A stretch of 64,000 bases of DNA. Origin: an uncultured Bacilli bacterium. GTDB lineage: Bacteria > Bacillota_I > Bacilli_A > RF39 > UBA660. Shown piece by piece: positions 16,314 through 24,813 of the stretch; the first letter of the stretch is position 1, and every line of letters starts with the position of its first letter. The position numbers were made by a program, and so were the translations under genes. Below the pieces are notes generated by a model. That model was not told where the DNA came from. It made no database searches and saw only the letters and a program-made list of their open reading frames with translations. Where the stretch lies: the NCBI GenBank assembly GCA_934167695.1, contig CAKPLP010000006.1, positions 1 to 64,000 on the forward strand, read 5' to 3'.

Positions 16314-17910
16314 ATTTTTTTCCCTACTTAAGGCTGTTACTAGTCAGGATATGACGTTGTTTAAATATAAGGTAAAGCAAAATTCTCCCACATATAAAAA
16401 AATATTATTACCATTAATAATCAGTCTTAGTTTTATGTTAGCTATTGGTAATTATTATTACTTAATTTTTGATGATTTACAAAAAGCTAATCTTTCATAT
16501 TTATTACTTGTTTTAGCACTTGTTATTCCAGTAGTTTTAACATTAGTTGAAGGAATATATAAATCTCAGGGAATTTTATTTGATTCAAAAGATAATGATT
16601 TATTATTCTCTTTGCCAATAGATAAAAAAACAATAATTTTAGTAAGATTAATTAAAATGTATATTTTTCAGTTATTATATAGTTTATTGTTTATATTACC
16701 TGCTTATTTTATATATATTTATTTTGAAAGGCCGAATATTTATTTTTACTTTATTTCTACTATAATGATTTTTTTATTACCTATTATTCCCACTGTTGTT
16801 TCTTCTATGATTGGATACCTTATAAAAAGAATTTCAGTAAAATTTAAATTAAAAAAACTGGCTCAGATTGTTATCACATTTACTTTTTTCTTTGCTATAT
16901 ATTATTTATCATTAAATATTAATAAGTGGGGTGAATATATTGTTAAGAATGCGTTGGATATAAAACAAATGATTTCTAGTATATATTATCCTATAGGTAT
17001 TTATATTAATTTAATTAACCAATTTGATATAGGAAATTTTATAATTTTATTATTAATTAATTTAGGAGTATTATTTTTGTTTATATGGTTTGCAAATATA
17101 ACGTATTTTAAGATAATTAGTAAATCTAAAGAGTATAATAAAAACAATAGTACAAAGAATTTAAGATATAAAAAAAATACTCAATTAAAAGCTCTTGTAA
17201 TTAAGGATTTAAAAAGATATTTTTCTTCTGTTATATATGTTTTTAATACTATTTTTGGTTTAGTATTAATGGTTATTTTTACTATTTCTATTTCAATTAA
17301 TTTTGAAAAAGCTATATCTATGGTTATTTCTGGTATAGGTGGTATTTCTGTAGATGAGTTAATTAAGTTAGCACCAAAAGTTTATTATTCTGTAATTATT
17401 TTAATGATTTCTATGACTTCTATAACATCTTCATCTATTTCTATTGAAGGTAAAAGTTTTTATATTTCTAAGACTATGCCAATAACTATTAATAAAATTT
17501 TGTTATCTAAAATAATTTTTAGCTATTTAGTTACTTTACCATTTATATTTGTTTCTGATTTAATATTTTTTACTTCTTTTAAAGTAGAAATCTTTGATTT
17601 TATTGCAATTTTATCTACTAGTATTTTATTACCTATAATATCTGCTTGTTTAGGATTAATTATTAATTTAAAGTATCCTAAAATAGATGCATCTTCTGAT
17701 ACTGAGGTTGTAAAACAGAGTATGAGTTCAATGATTTCTGTTTTAATCGGACTTGTTTTAGCGATTATATTAATTGCCTTACTATTTTTAAATATTAAAT
17801 TTAATTTTATAATTTTAGTAGAACAATTAATACTTGTATTGGTACTAACTATATTAATTTATATCTTAAAAATGTATAGTATAAAATGGTATCAAGGTAT
17901 AGAGGTTTAA
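16306..17910 (+). CDS. ABC transporter permease, about 12 helices
   Basis: 534 aa, strongly hydrophobic. Helices occur in two halves, with a long central cytoplasmic stretch (KNNSTKNLRYKKNTQLKALV, about residues 278-300) in the manner of exporters with a duplicated ABC-2 fold. ATG 16306 is preferred because GGAG lies 7 nt before it; an in-frame TTG stands one codon earlier. It overlaps the ATPase gene by 8 bp. The protein resembles unnamed Bacillota ABC exporters of the YthQ/EcsB kind; no substrate can be read. Confidence 0.75.
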   Translation: MIKFFSLLKAVTSQDMTLFKYKVKQNSPTYKKILLPLIISLSFMLAIGNYYYLIFDDLQKANLSYLLLVLALVIPVVLTLVEGIYKSQGILFDSKDNDLLFSLPIDKKTIILVRLIKMYIFQLLYSLLFILPAYFIYIYFERPNIYFYFISTIMIFLLPIIPTVVSSMIGYLIKRISVKFKLKKLAQIVITFTFFFAIYYLSLNINKWGEYIVKNALDIKQMISSIYYPIGIYINLINQFDIGNFIILLLINLGVLFLFIWFANITYFKIISKSKEYNKNNSTKNLRYKKNTQLKALVIKDLKRYFSSVIYVFNTIFGLVLMVIFTISISINFEKAISMVISGIGGISVDELIKLAPKVYYSVIILMISMTSITSSSISIEGKSFYISKTMPITINKILLSKIIFSYLVTLPFIFVSDLIFFTSFKVEIFDFIAILSTSILLPIISACLGLIINLKYPKIDASSDTEVVKQSMSSMISVLIGLVLAIILIALLFLNIKFNFIILVEQLILVLVLTILIYILKMYSIKWYQGIEV

Positions 17911-17917
17911 TTTTATG

Positions 17918-17973
17918 TTGCAAACCTGTTTAGAAGTTTATATAATATATATAGTCTAATGAAAGCAGGTTTG
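17918..17973 (+). promoter_or_regulatory. Promoter flanked by an 8-bp inverted repeat
   Basis: TTGCAA (17918-17923), 17 nt, TATAAT (17941-17946) is a good sigma-A promoter. CAAACCTG (17921-17928) overlaps the -35. Its complement CAGGTTTG (17966-17973) lies after the probable start of transcription and covers the ribosome site of the next gene. The pair looks like an operator or loop site for repression of the unknown gene at 17978. Confidence 0.55.
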
Positions 17974-17977
17974 TAGT

Positions 17978-18487
17978 ATGAAAGATGAATTATGGATGGT
18001 TTTTGAAAAGACATTGGATGATGAAGCTAGAAGAGTAATTAGTGTAATAAAAAAGATCTATAATACAAAAAGACTCAATTATGGTCATGCTTCTTTTATT
18101 AGATCACTGGTTGATGAGAAAGCCAAATATTATGCTTATGATATACAATTAAGAGTATATAATTTTTGGGATAGAAAGATGATTTTTTCATCTGATATAG
18201 ATGCTAATAAGTATTATTTGTTAAAATATATTGAGTGGTGTAAAAGTTATTCTTCTAGTAAAGATCATCATAAAGCTGCCAAAGAAATTGCTACAAAGTT
18301 AATAAAATATAATAATAAAAATAATAAATCTTTATTAGAATTAGTTGCATATTATATGCCATATTCTTTTCCTGATCATCATGATAGTGTTGATTCTAGA
18401 GCGGTAGTATTATTACTACAAAATGAGATACATAATAAAGGGTATAAGGTTGTTTCTTTAACTCCTTTTAAAATAATAAAAATATAA
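17978..18487 (+). CDS. Hypothetical cytosolic protein, 169 aa
   Basis: Not recognised. It is soluble, helix-rich and slightly basic, with notable aromatic/His content: SSSKDHHKAAKEIATKLI near the middle and YYMPYSFPDHHDSVDSR near residues 125-141. The PDHHDSVDSR stretch could bind metal. It has its own promoter with an inverted repeat and its own terminator, so it is an independent single gene between the ABC exporter and oleate hydratase. Confidence 0.6.
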   Translation: MKDELWMVFEKTLDDEARRVISVIKKIYNTKRLNYGHASFIRSLVDEKAKYYAYDIQLRVYNFWDRKMIFSSDIDANKYYLLKYIEWCKSYSSSKDHHKAAKEIATKLIKYNNKNNKSLLELVAYYMPYSFPDHHDSVDSRAVVLLLQNEIHNKGYKVVSLTPFKIIKI

Positions 18488-18495
18488 TTAATAAG

Positions 18496-18518
18496 AACAT
18501 CTTAATTGATGTTTTTTT
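18496..18518 (+). terminator. Intrinsic terminator
   Basis: AACATC (18496-18501) pairs with GATGTT (18508-18513), loop TTAATT, with T from 18512 to 18518. It lies 8 bp after the stop of the unknown 169-aa gene. Confidence 0.75.
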
Positions 18519-18628
18519 ATACAAAATAAGATAATTGTAATAAATTTTGTCATTTTTCTTTAAAAGTTTTATATTACTATAAATTAAATCTTTATTAAAT
18601 TAATTATACATTCATAATATATTGATTA

Positions 18629-18672
18629 TTGCAGATAATATGTTTGATAGTATAATTCAAATAGTAATTATA
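18629..18672 (+). promoter_or_regulatory. Oleate hydratase promoter with palindrome over the -10
   Basis: TTGCAG (18629-18634), 16 nt, TATAAT (18651-18656). A perfect 7-bp inverted repeat, TATAATT (18651-18657) and AATTATA (18666-18672) with 8 bp between, covers the -10 and start point. It could be the operator of the TetR-type regulator encoded after the gene. The arms are pure AT, so chance is a real alternative. Confidence 0.45.
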
Positions 18673-18694
18673 TTGATATAGGGAGGATGATATT

Positions 18695-20488
18695 ATGTAT
18701 TATGGTGCTGGTACTTATGAGGCTTTTGCACGTCCAGAAAAACCAAAAGATGTAGATAAAAAGAGTGCTTATATTATTGGAACAGGATTGGCTGGACTTT
18801 CGGCAGCTTTTTATTTGATTAGAGATGGTCAAATGAAGGGTGAAAAAGTTCATTTACTTGAAAAATTGGATTTAGCAGGGGGATCTTGTGATGGACGTAA
18901 AGATATTACTAAAGGATTTTATATGCGTGGTGGAAGGGAAATGGATAATCACTTTGAATGTATGTGGGATATGTTTAGGAGTGTTCCTTCTATTGAAAAC
19001 TCTGATGTTACTGTTTTAGATGAATATTATTGGTTAAATAAGCATGATCCAAATTATTCACTTTGTAGAGCAACTGAAAAATGTGGTAAAAATGCTCATA
19101 CTGATGGCCAGTTTAAACTTGATAAAAAGTCAGCGATGGCTTTATCAAAATTATTTATAACTCCGGAAAATGATTTAGAGGATAAAAAAATATCTGATGT
19201 ATTACCAGAGACATTTTGGAGTACTAATTTTTGGTTATATTGGCAAACAATGTTTGCATTTCAAAAATGGTCTTCTGCCTTGGAAATGAAAAGATATTTA
19301 TGTAGATATGTTCATCATATTGATGGATTACCTGATTTTTCTGCTTTAAGATTTACTAAGTATAATCAATATGAATCAATGATTTTACCACTTACTAAAT
19401 ATCTTTTAGATCATGGGGTAGTAATTGAGTATGGAATAGATGTTAAAAATGTTATAATTTCTACACAAGGTAGCAAAAAAATAGCTAAACAAATTATCTA
19501 TTTGAAAGATGGTAAGGAAAATGCTCTTGAGTTGAGTGAAGATGATTTGGTTTTTATAACTAATGGATGTTGTACTGATACATCTTGTTATGGAGATCAA
19601 AATACTGCTCCTGATTTATCTAAAATAAAGAATGGTAGTGGTGAATCATGGGATATGTGGAAAAATATTGCACGACAAGCTACTAATGGTGAATTTGGAA
19701 ATCCCGAAAAATTTTGTAGTGATGTTAATGCTACTAATTGGATGAGTGCAACTATTGAAACTAGTGACGATGAAATAATTAAATATATAAAAAATATTTG
19801 TAAACGTGATCCTCGTTCAGGAAAGGTAACAACTGGTGGCATTGTGACAGTCAAAGATAGTGTTGATAATTGGTATATGTCATGGACTATTAATAGACAA
19901 CCTCAATTTAAATCACAAAATAAGGACTCTGTTTTGATATGGGTTTATTCTTTAAATACTTCTAAAAAAGGCAATTATGTAAAAAAGGCAATGAAAAATT
20001 GTACTGGAGAAGAAGTTTGTGAAGAATGGTTGTATCATATTGGTTTTCCAAAGGATAAAATAAGTAAATATGCATCTGATAAATGTAATACTACAACTTG
20101 TTATATGCCTTATATAAATGCTTTCTTTCAACCTAGAAAGGAAAAGGATAGACCGTTAGTTGTTCCAAAGGGAGCTATTAATTTTGCTTTTTTAGGTCAA
20201 TTTGCAGAAACTCCTAGAGATACTATTTTTACTACAGAATATTCAATACGTACTGGAATGGAAGCAGTGTATACTCTTTTAAATATAGATAGAGCTGTAC
20301 CTGAAGTTTGGGGTAGTAAATATGATGTAAGAGAATTGTTAAAAGCTTGTTATTATGCTATAGATAAAAATTCTATTGAAGACATTCCTTTATCTTTTAC
20401 AGAAAAACAACTAATAAAAATAATTAAAAAGAAGGTAAAGAATACTGATTTGGAAATACTTCTAGAAGAAAGTGGACTATTTAAGTAG
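18695..20488 (+). CDS. ohyA: Oleate hydratase (myosin-cross-reactive antigen family)
   Basis: 597 aa, the family's usual length. The FAD-binding GTGLAGLSAAFYL is followed by LLEKLDLAGGSCDG and the highly conserved MRGGREMDNHFECMWDMF. YNQYESMILPL and the C-terminal FAFLGQFAETPRDTIFTTEY complete the family pattern. The enzyme adds water to the cis-9 double bond of unsaturated fatty acids (10-hydroxystearate from oleate), which detoxifies host fatty acids in gut and skin bacteria. It is preceded by AGGGAGG and its own promoter, and followed by a terminator and a TetR-type gene that probably controls it. Confidence 0.95.
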   Translation: MYYGAGTYEAFARPEKPKDVDKKSAYIIGTGLAGLSAAFYLIRDGQMKGEKVHLLEKLDLAGGSCDGRKDITKGFYMRGGREMDNHFECMWDMFRSVPSIENSDVTVLDEYYWLNKHDPNYSLCRATEKCGKNAHTDGQFKLDKKSAMALSKLFITPENDLEDKKISDVLPETFWSTNFWLYWQTMFAFQKWSSALEMKRYLCRYVHHIDGLPDFSALRFTKYNQYESMILPLTKYLLDHGVVIEYGIDVKNVIISTQGSKKIAKQIIYLKDGKENALELSEDDLVFITNGCCTDTSCYGDQNTAPDLSKIKNGSGESWDMWKNIARQATNGEFGNPEKFCSDVNATNWMSATIETSDDEIIKYIKNICKRDPRSGKVTTGGIVTVKDSVDNWYMSWTINRQPQFKSQNKDSVLIWVYSLNTSKKGNYVKKAMKNCTGEEVCEEWLYHIGFPKDKISKYASDKCNTTTCYMPYINAFFQPRKEKDRPLVVPKGAINFAFLGQFAETPRDTIFTTEYSIRTGMEAVYTLLNIDRAVPEVWGSKYDVRELLKACYYAIDKNSIEDIPLSFTEKQLIKIIKKKVKNTDLEILLEESGLFK

Positions 20489-20491
20489 AAA

Positions 20492-20520
20492 AATATAGGA
20501 AAACAATCCTATATTTTTTT
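20492..20520 (+). terminator. Intrinsic terminator after oleate hydratase
   Basis: AATATAGGA (20492-20500) pairs perfectly with TCCTATATT (20507-20515), loop AAACAA, followed by T to 20520. Confidence 0.85.
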
Positions 20521-20553
20521 GGTATTTTTAAGTATAATATATTTGGTGATTAT

Positions 20554-21126
20554 ATGAGTAGTTTAACAACAAAGAAAGCGATTGCTTATACTTTTAAAGA
20601 TTTATTAAAAGAAAAGCCATTTAATAAAATTACAATTAATGATATTGCTAAGAAATGTGATATTAATAGACAAACTTTTTACTATCATTTTAAAGATATT
20701 AGGGATTTAGTAGAGTGGATCTGTATTGAAGAGGTAGATAATATTTTAAGTAGAAAGAATGAATATGATCAATGGGAGGATAAATTTTTATCTATTTTTG
20801 AGTTGATGGAAAAAGAGAAGAAATTTATTATTAATATATATCATTCTGTATCTAGTGAAATTTTACGAAAAAATTTATATAGGTTAGTATATCCTATTAT
20901 TTATGAAGAAGTTGTTAAAAGGTCTAAATTTCAAGAAATTAGTGAAATTGATAAGAAATTTATAACAAATTTTTATAAATATGCTTTTGTTTCAATAGTA
21001 CTAGATTGGATTGAAAATAATATGGAAGATGATCCTCACTTAATTGTTTTTAAAGTAAGTAATTTAATAACGGGTACTATAGAGCATGCTTGTATTGCTT
21101 TTAATGATGGTGCTTTTAATAGATAA
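20554..21126 (+). CDS. TetR-family regulator (DhaS-like)
   Basis: 190 aa. The N-terminal helix-turn-helix reads FNKITINDIAKKCDINRQTF followed by YYHFKDIRDLVEW, the standard TetR DNA-binding head. The rest is a helical ligand-binding/dimer part of the DhaS/TetR_C type. It lies 66 bp after ohyA on the same strand and likely senses fatty acids or another ligand and represses ohyA, possibly through the palindrome at 18651-18672. That target is inference from position. Confidence 0.8.
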   Translation: MSSLTTKKAIAYTFKDLLKEKPFNKITINDIAKKCDINRQTFYYHFKDIRDLVEWICIEEVDNILSRKNEYDQWEDKFLSIFELMEKEKKFIINIYHSVSSEILRKNLYRLVYPIIYEEVVKRSKFQEISEIDKKFITNFYKYAFVSIVLDWIENNMEDDPHLIVFKVSNLITGTIEHACIAFNDGAFNR

Positions 21127-21144
21127 ATAGGTATTATTAATAAT

Positions 21145-21174
21145 AAAAAAATGACTTGATTTAGTCAATTTTTT
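21145..21174. terminator. Bidirectional terminator between convergent genes
   Basis: TGACT (21152-21156) and AGTCA (21163-21167) with loop TGATTT, flanked by an A-run (21145-21151) and a T-run (21168-21174). It serves the TetR gene and the opposing LysM gene, whose last codons overlap the T-run. Confidence 0.75.
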
Positions 21175-22270
21175 ATTGTGATATAAGAAGTTTTTGACCT
21201 ATTTTGAGTGTATTAGATGTTAAGTTATTTAATTTTTTAATATTATCAACGGTAGTGTTATATGTATTTGCTATACTATATAAAGTATCATTCTTTTTAA
21301 CATAGTAGGTGATGTAGTTGTTTTCATTATTTGTTGGTATTATTATTGTTTGACCGATTGTAAGTACACTTGTTGATAAATTGTTTAATTTCATTAATGT
21401 GTTTACACTTACATTGTAATTTCTAGCTATGCTATATAAAGTATCTCCTTTTTTGACAGTATATGTTATATAATTTTCTTCATTTTTTGGTATTGTTAAT
21501 ATTTGACCTATTGATAATACATTTGATGTTAAATTATTTGCTTTTTTTAAATCTTCTAAACTTATATTAAAGGCTTGAGCGATACTGTATAAAGTATCCC
21601 CCTTTTTAACAGTATATGTTGAACTATAATCTTGTTTTGCTATTACTATGGTATTTCCAATCGTTAATGTGTTAGAGGTTAGATTATTTAATTGTTTTAG
21701 TTTTTCAACGGTTGTATTGAATTTTTTAGCGATACTATATAGAGTATCACCTTTTTTTATTGTATATTCATCTGTATCTTCTGTTGGATTATCAATAATT
21801 GTACAGTTTGTTAATGGTGAATATGCCTGTTCTAGGCTAAACCATGTAGAATCATTGGTAATTCCTGTTGCTATAATTTTATTATTTAATTGAAATTCTT
21901 TAACTGCATTTTCTGTAGATGTACCATAATAACCATCTATACTATCATTATAATAAAGAGTGGTTTTTAATTGCTGTTGTAATGATGAAACTTCATCTCC
22001 CTCTGAACCAAATTGTAAAATAGGATTTAATGATTGAGGAGTTTCTTTACTTGTTTGTTCTAAAAGTAAGGACCATGTTTCTTTATTTACTATTCCTGTT
22101 TGATTTAAATTATTATCTTCTTGGAATTTAATAACAGCATTCTCTGTAGATGTGTCAAAACTTCCTGTTATAGACATTGGGTATAAATTTAATATTTTTA
22201 ATAGTTGTTGAAGTATTTTTACATTATCTCCTTGTGAGTTTAACTGTAATGTAGGGTAGTCATTTATCAT
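21173..22270 (-). CDS. Peptidoglycan-binding protein: two PG_binding_1 domains and four LysM repeats
   Basis: 365 aa, no signal peptide or membrane helix. Two N-terminal PG_binding_1 domains (YPTLQLNSQGDNVKILQQLL and LQFGSEGDEVSSLQQQL) are followed by four LysM repeats, each built on YTVKKGDTLYSIA, with asparagine-rich ends. ATG 22270 is chosen over the in-frame GTG 22279, because that GTG is part of the GAGGTG ribosome site 6 nt before the ATG. Leaderless LysM proteins of this kind are typical of spore coat/cortex assembly (SafA-like). It is divergent from a SleC-like gene, which supports a spore role; a plain wall-associated protein is the alternative. Confidence 0.8.
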   Translation of the reverse strand: MINDYPTLQLNSQGDNVKILQQLLKILNLYPMSITGSFDTSTENAVIKFQEDNNLNQTGIVNKETWSLLLEQTSKETPQSLNPILQFGSEGDEVSSLQQQLKTTLYYNDSIDGYYGTSTENAVKEFQLNNKIIATGITNDSTWFSLEQAYSPLTNCTIIDNPTEDTDEYTIKKGDTLYSIAKKFNTTVEKLKQLNNLTSNTLTIGNTIVIAKQDYSSTYTVKKGDTLYSIAQAFNISLEDLKKANNLTSNVLSIGQILTIPKNEENYITYTVKKGDTLYSIARNYNVSVNTLMKLNNLSTSVLTIGQTIIIPTNNENNYITYYVKKNDTLYSIANTYNTTVDNIKKLNNLTSNTLKIGQKLLISQ

Positions 22271-22351
22271 ATTATTCACCTCTAGTATAGTATATAAAAA
22301 AATATAGTTACTGTTACATTTAACTAGAATATAATAAATTGAGGTGAAGTT

Positions 22352-23566
22352 ATGGCTAAGGGATATTTAGTTGTTAATGTTTATGCTGACAATATTGCAC
22401 AACCACTTGATAATGCAAAGGTTACTATTGTTGGAAATAATACAAATTTAGAATTATTTACTAATGAATCTGGTCAAACAGATAAGGTTGAATTGGATGC
22501 TCCGGATCTTAAATATTCTGAAGAAGAACAAAATGAAGTTAATCCTTATAGTGTTTATACTGTTACAGTGAGCAAGGATGATTTTACTACAGTTAATGTT
22601 GTTGGCGTAGAAGTTTATCCAGATGAATTATCTATGCAAGATGTTTATTTAACTAATAAAAGTGATACATTAGAAAATGAAGTTACTATAAATATTGATC
22701 CACCAACATTATGGAAGGATTATCCACCTACGGTGATTGATGATTTTGAAGATGTAGATGTAGCTCCTCTTGTGCTTGAAAATATTGTAATACCTTCTAC
22801 TATTGTGGTACATGATGGAATTCCTTCAAATAAAAATGCGGTTGATTATACAGTTAGTTTTACTGATTATATAAAAAATGTTGCATGTAGTGAGATATAT
22901 AGTACATGGCCTAAAGAAACATTAAAGGCCAATATTTTGGCAATTATTTCTTTTACTTTAAATAGAATTTATACTGAATGGTATATTTCAAGGGGATATC
23001 ATTTTAATATTACATCTACTACTACTTATGATCAAAAGTACACTAGAGGTAGAGCTATATTTGATTCTATTTCTAAGGTGGTTGATGAAATATTTAATAA
23101 TTATATTGGTGCTGTTGGTACTGATTGGCCTTTACTTGCTCATTATCAGGTTGCAACATCTGAAGCTGGTTATTTGAGTCAATGGGGGTCTAAATATTTG
23201 GGGGATCAAGGTTATAGTGCTTTGGAAATTTTAAAATATTATTATGGTAATGTTGGTATAAATAAGGCTGATATTAGTAAAGGTGACTATCCATACAGTT
23301 ATCCTGATAAAGTTCTTAAAATAGGAGATTGTAGTAAAGATGTTCAGACAATTCAGAATCAATTAAATTATATAGGAGGTAGTTATCCTGCTATTGCTAA
23401 AATAAAAGAGGCAAATGGCTATTTTGGAGAGGATACTCAAAGTGCAGTAAAAACTTTTCAAAATATTTTTGGGTTAGATTCTAATGGAGAGGTTGATTTT
23501 TCTACTTGGTATAAAATTTCTTATATATATGTTTCTATTAGAGATATGTTAAAAAGTATTTATTAA
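22352..23566 (+). CDS. SleC-like spore cortex-lytic protein (Ig-like domain, SpoIID-type domain, PG-binding domain)
   Basis: 404 aa. The N-terminus (about 1-110) is a carboxypeptidase-regulatory/Ig-like domain, GYLVVNVYADNIAQPLDNAK and so on, as in the pro-region of clostridial SleC. After a Pro-rich linker comes IVVHDGIPSN and the SpoIID-type block TDYIKNVACSEIYSTWPKE, in which Glu181 matches the lytic transglycosylase Glu of SpoIID. SQWGSKYLGDQGYSALEILK is the usual end of that domain. A C-terminal PG_binding_1 domain completes the SleC order. The enzyme would cut spore cortex peptidoglycan during germination or maturation. No CspBAC-type protease is seen in the window. A second, split copy of the architecture lies at 29656-31420. 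Confidence 0.82.
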   Translation: MAKGYLVVNVYADNIAQPLDNAKVTIVGNNTNLELFTNESGQTDKVELDAPDLKYSEEEQNEVNPYSVYTVTVSKDDFTTVNVVGVEVYPDELSMQDVYLTNKSDTLENEVTINIDPPTLWKDYPPTVIDDFEDVDVAPLVLENIVIPSTIVVHDGIPSNKNAVDYTVSFTDYIKNVACSEIYSTWPKETLKANILAIISFTLNRIYTEWYISRGYHFNITSTTTYDQKYTRGRAIFDSISKVVDEIFNNYIGAVGTDWPLLAHYQVATSEAGYLSQWGSKYLGDQGYSALEILKYYYGNVGINKADISKGDYPYSYPDKVLKIGDCSKDVQTIQNQLNYIGGSYPAIAKIKEANGYFGEDTQSAVKTFQNIFGLDSNGEVDFSTWYKISYIYVSIRDMLKSIY

Positions 23567-23629
23567 TTTATAAAATTTTGATACAATAAATTGTAGTAAA
23601 TAGTTATAGGTTAGAATTGAGGCAAAAAA

Positions 23630-24607
23630 ATGAATGATGAAATAACAAATTTAAGTAAAATGAATAGAAATGCTAATAGTGATCTTGAATTTAACATTAA
23701 AGATAAGAGAATAAGTATTTTAAAAACTTATGGTGATAACTTTAATGAAAAGAATTTTATAACTAATCCGGCGATTGGTAGGGAAAAGGAATTGAAGGAA
23801 TTAATGTTAATTTTACTTACTCCTGATAAATCTGCTATTTTAACTGGTAAACCGGGTGTTGGTAAAACATCTATTGTAGAAGGTCTTGCTTATTTAATTC
23901 AACTTGGAAATGTTCCGGATGTTTTGAAAGATTATCAGATTATAAAAGTTAATACATCTGCATTACTTGGTATTGATCCTGTTACGGGAGAATCTAAGAT
24001 TCAGAATTTAATTGAGGAATTAAAACAATATACTCATCTTATTTTATTTATTGATGAAATTCATACTTTAATGGGTACTAAAGGTGAAGCTTTGGATTTT
24101 GCAAATATGTTTAAACCGGGTCTTGATCGTGGTGATATAAAGGTAATTGGAGCGACTACAACTGAAGAATATGAAAGATATATACTTCGTGATAAGGCTT
24201 TTGTAAGACGTTTTCAAAAGGTAATAGTTGAAGAACCTACTCGTGATCAAAATGTTGAAATTTGTATGGGAACTTTACCCAAGATTGAAAAAAGAACTGG
24301 TGCAAAAATGCTTTATTCTAATTTTGTAAAACAAACGATGATGGAGTTTTTAACAGATATTACTAGTGAATATAAAAGAATTTATGAAATTGGTTCAAGA
24401 TATCCAGATGTTACATTGACTATGATTCAAGATGCTTTTAGTTATGCTGTTTTTGATAATAGAAAATATGTTAATGTTCTTGATTTTAGAAAATCGATTG
24501 AAAATTCTAAAAATATTTATCCAGATGTTATAAATAAGGCATTACCTGAATTTGATGTTACTTTTGCATCTGAACTAGAAGAAGCTAGACTAGATATGTT
24601 AGGCTAG
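23630..24607 (+). CDS. Single-domain AAA+ ATPase related to the D1 module of ClpB/ClpC
   Basis: 325 aa. Walker A is GKPGVGKT (residues 73-80). The pore-region spacing TSALLGIDPVTGESK follows, then Walker B LFIDEIH (Asp142, Glu143), sensor GATTTEEYERYI and arginine finger RRF. This is the ClpA/B D1 fold, but there is no N-domain and no second AAA domain, and no ClpP-binding loop is visible. It begins 63 bp after the SleC-like gene on the same strand and so may share its transcript. A role in remodelling a spore or wall protein complex is inference; full-length ClpB/C it is not. Confidence 0.75.
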   Translation: MNDEITNLSKMNRNANSDLEFNIKDKRISILKTYGDNFNEKNFITNPAIGREKELKELMLILLTPDKSAILTGKPGVGKTSIVEGLAYLIQLGNVPDVLKDYQIIKVNTSALLGIDPVTGESKIQNLIEELKQYTHLILFIDEIHTLMGTKGEALDFANMFKPGLDRGDIKVIGATTTEEYERYILRDKAFVRRFQKVIVEEPTRDQNVEICMGTLPKIEKRTGAKMLYSNFVKQTMMEFLTDITSEYKRIYEIGSRYPDVTLTMIQDAFSYAVFDNRKYVNVLDFRKSIENSKNIYPDVINKALPEFDVTFASELEEARLDMLG

Positions 24608-24614
24608 TTTTTTT
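24589..24614 (+). terminator. Terminator overlapping the end of the AAA+ gene
   Basis: ACTAG (24589-24593) pairs with CTAGT (24604-24608), followed by T to 24614. The stem is short with a 10-nt loop and includes the stop codon, so its strength is uncertain. Confidence 0.5.
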
Positions 24615-24700
24615 ATTGGTAAATTTTAAGGTATTTGCAAGAGCCTTGTTTCGATTTATTAAAGATTATATACTGAGTTTATATAAAAGTAGGAGGAAGT

Positions 24701-24796
24701 ATGAGAGTGCCAATCAAATGTTCTGATGAGGGGTGGTACTTTACTAGAACAGTAAATATATTTAATGATAAATTAATTTTACTAGAAGTAAATTAG
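24701..24796 (+). CDS. Small ORF, 31 aa, with a strong ribosome site
   Basis: A short frame reads MRVPIKCSDEGWYF then TRTVNIFNDKLILLEVN and stop. AGGAGGA lies 4 nt before ATG, a much better site than that of the next gene. No family recognised. It could be a leader peptide, a small stand-alone protein, or a remnant of a longer gene; it ends 17 bp before the surface-protein gene, so translational coupling is possible. Confidence 0.45.
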   Translation: MRVPIKCSDEGWYFTRTVNIFNDKLILLEVN

Positions 24797-24813
24797 TAGA
24801 AAGAGTGTATTAA

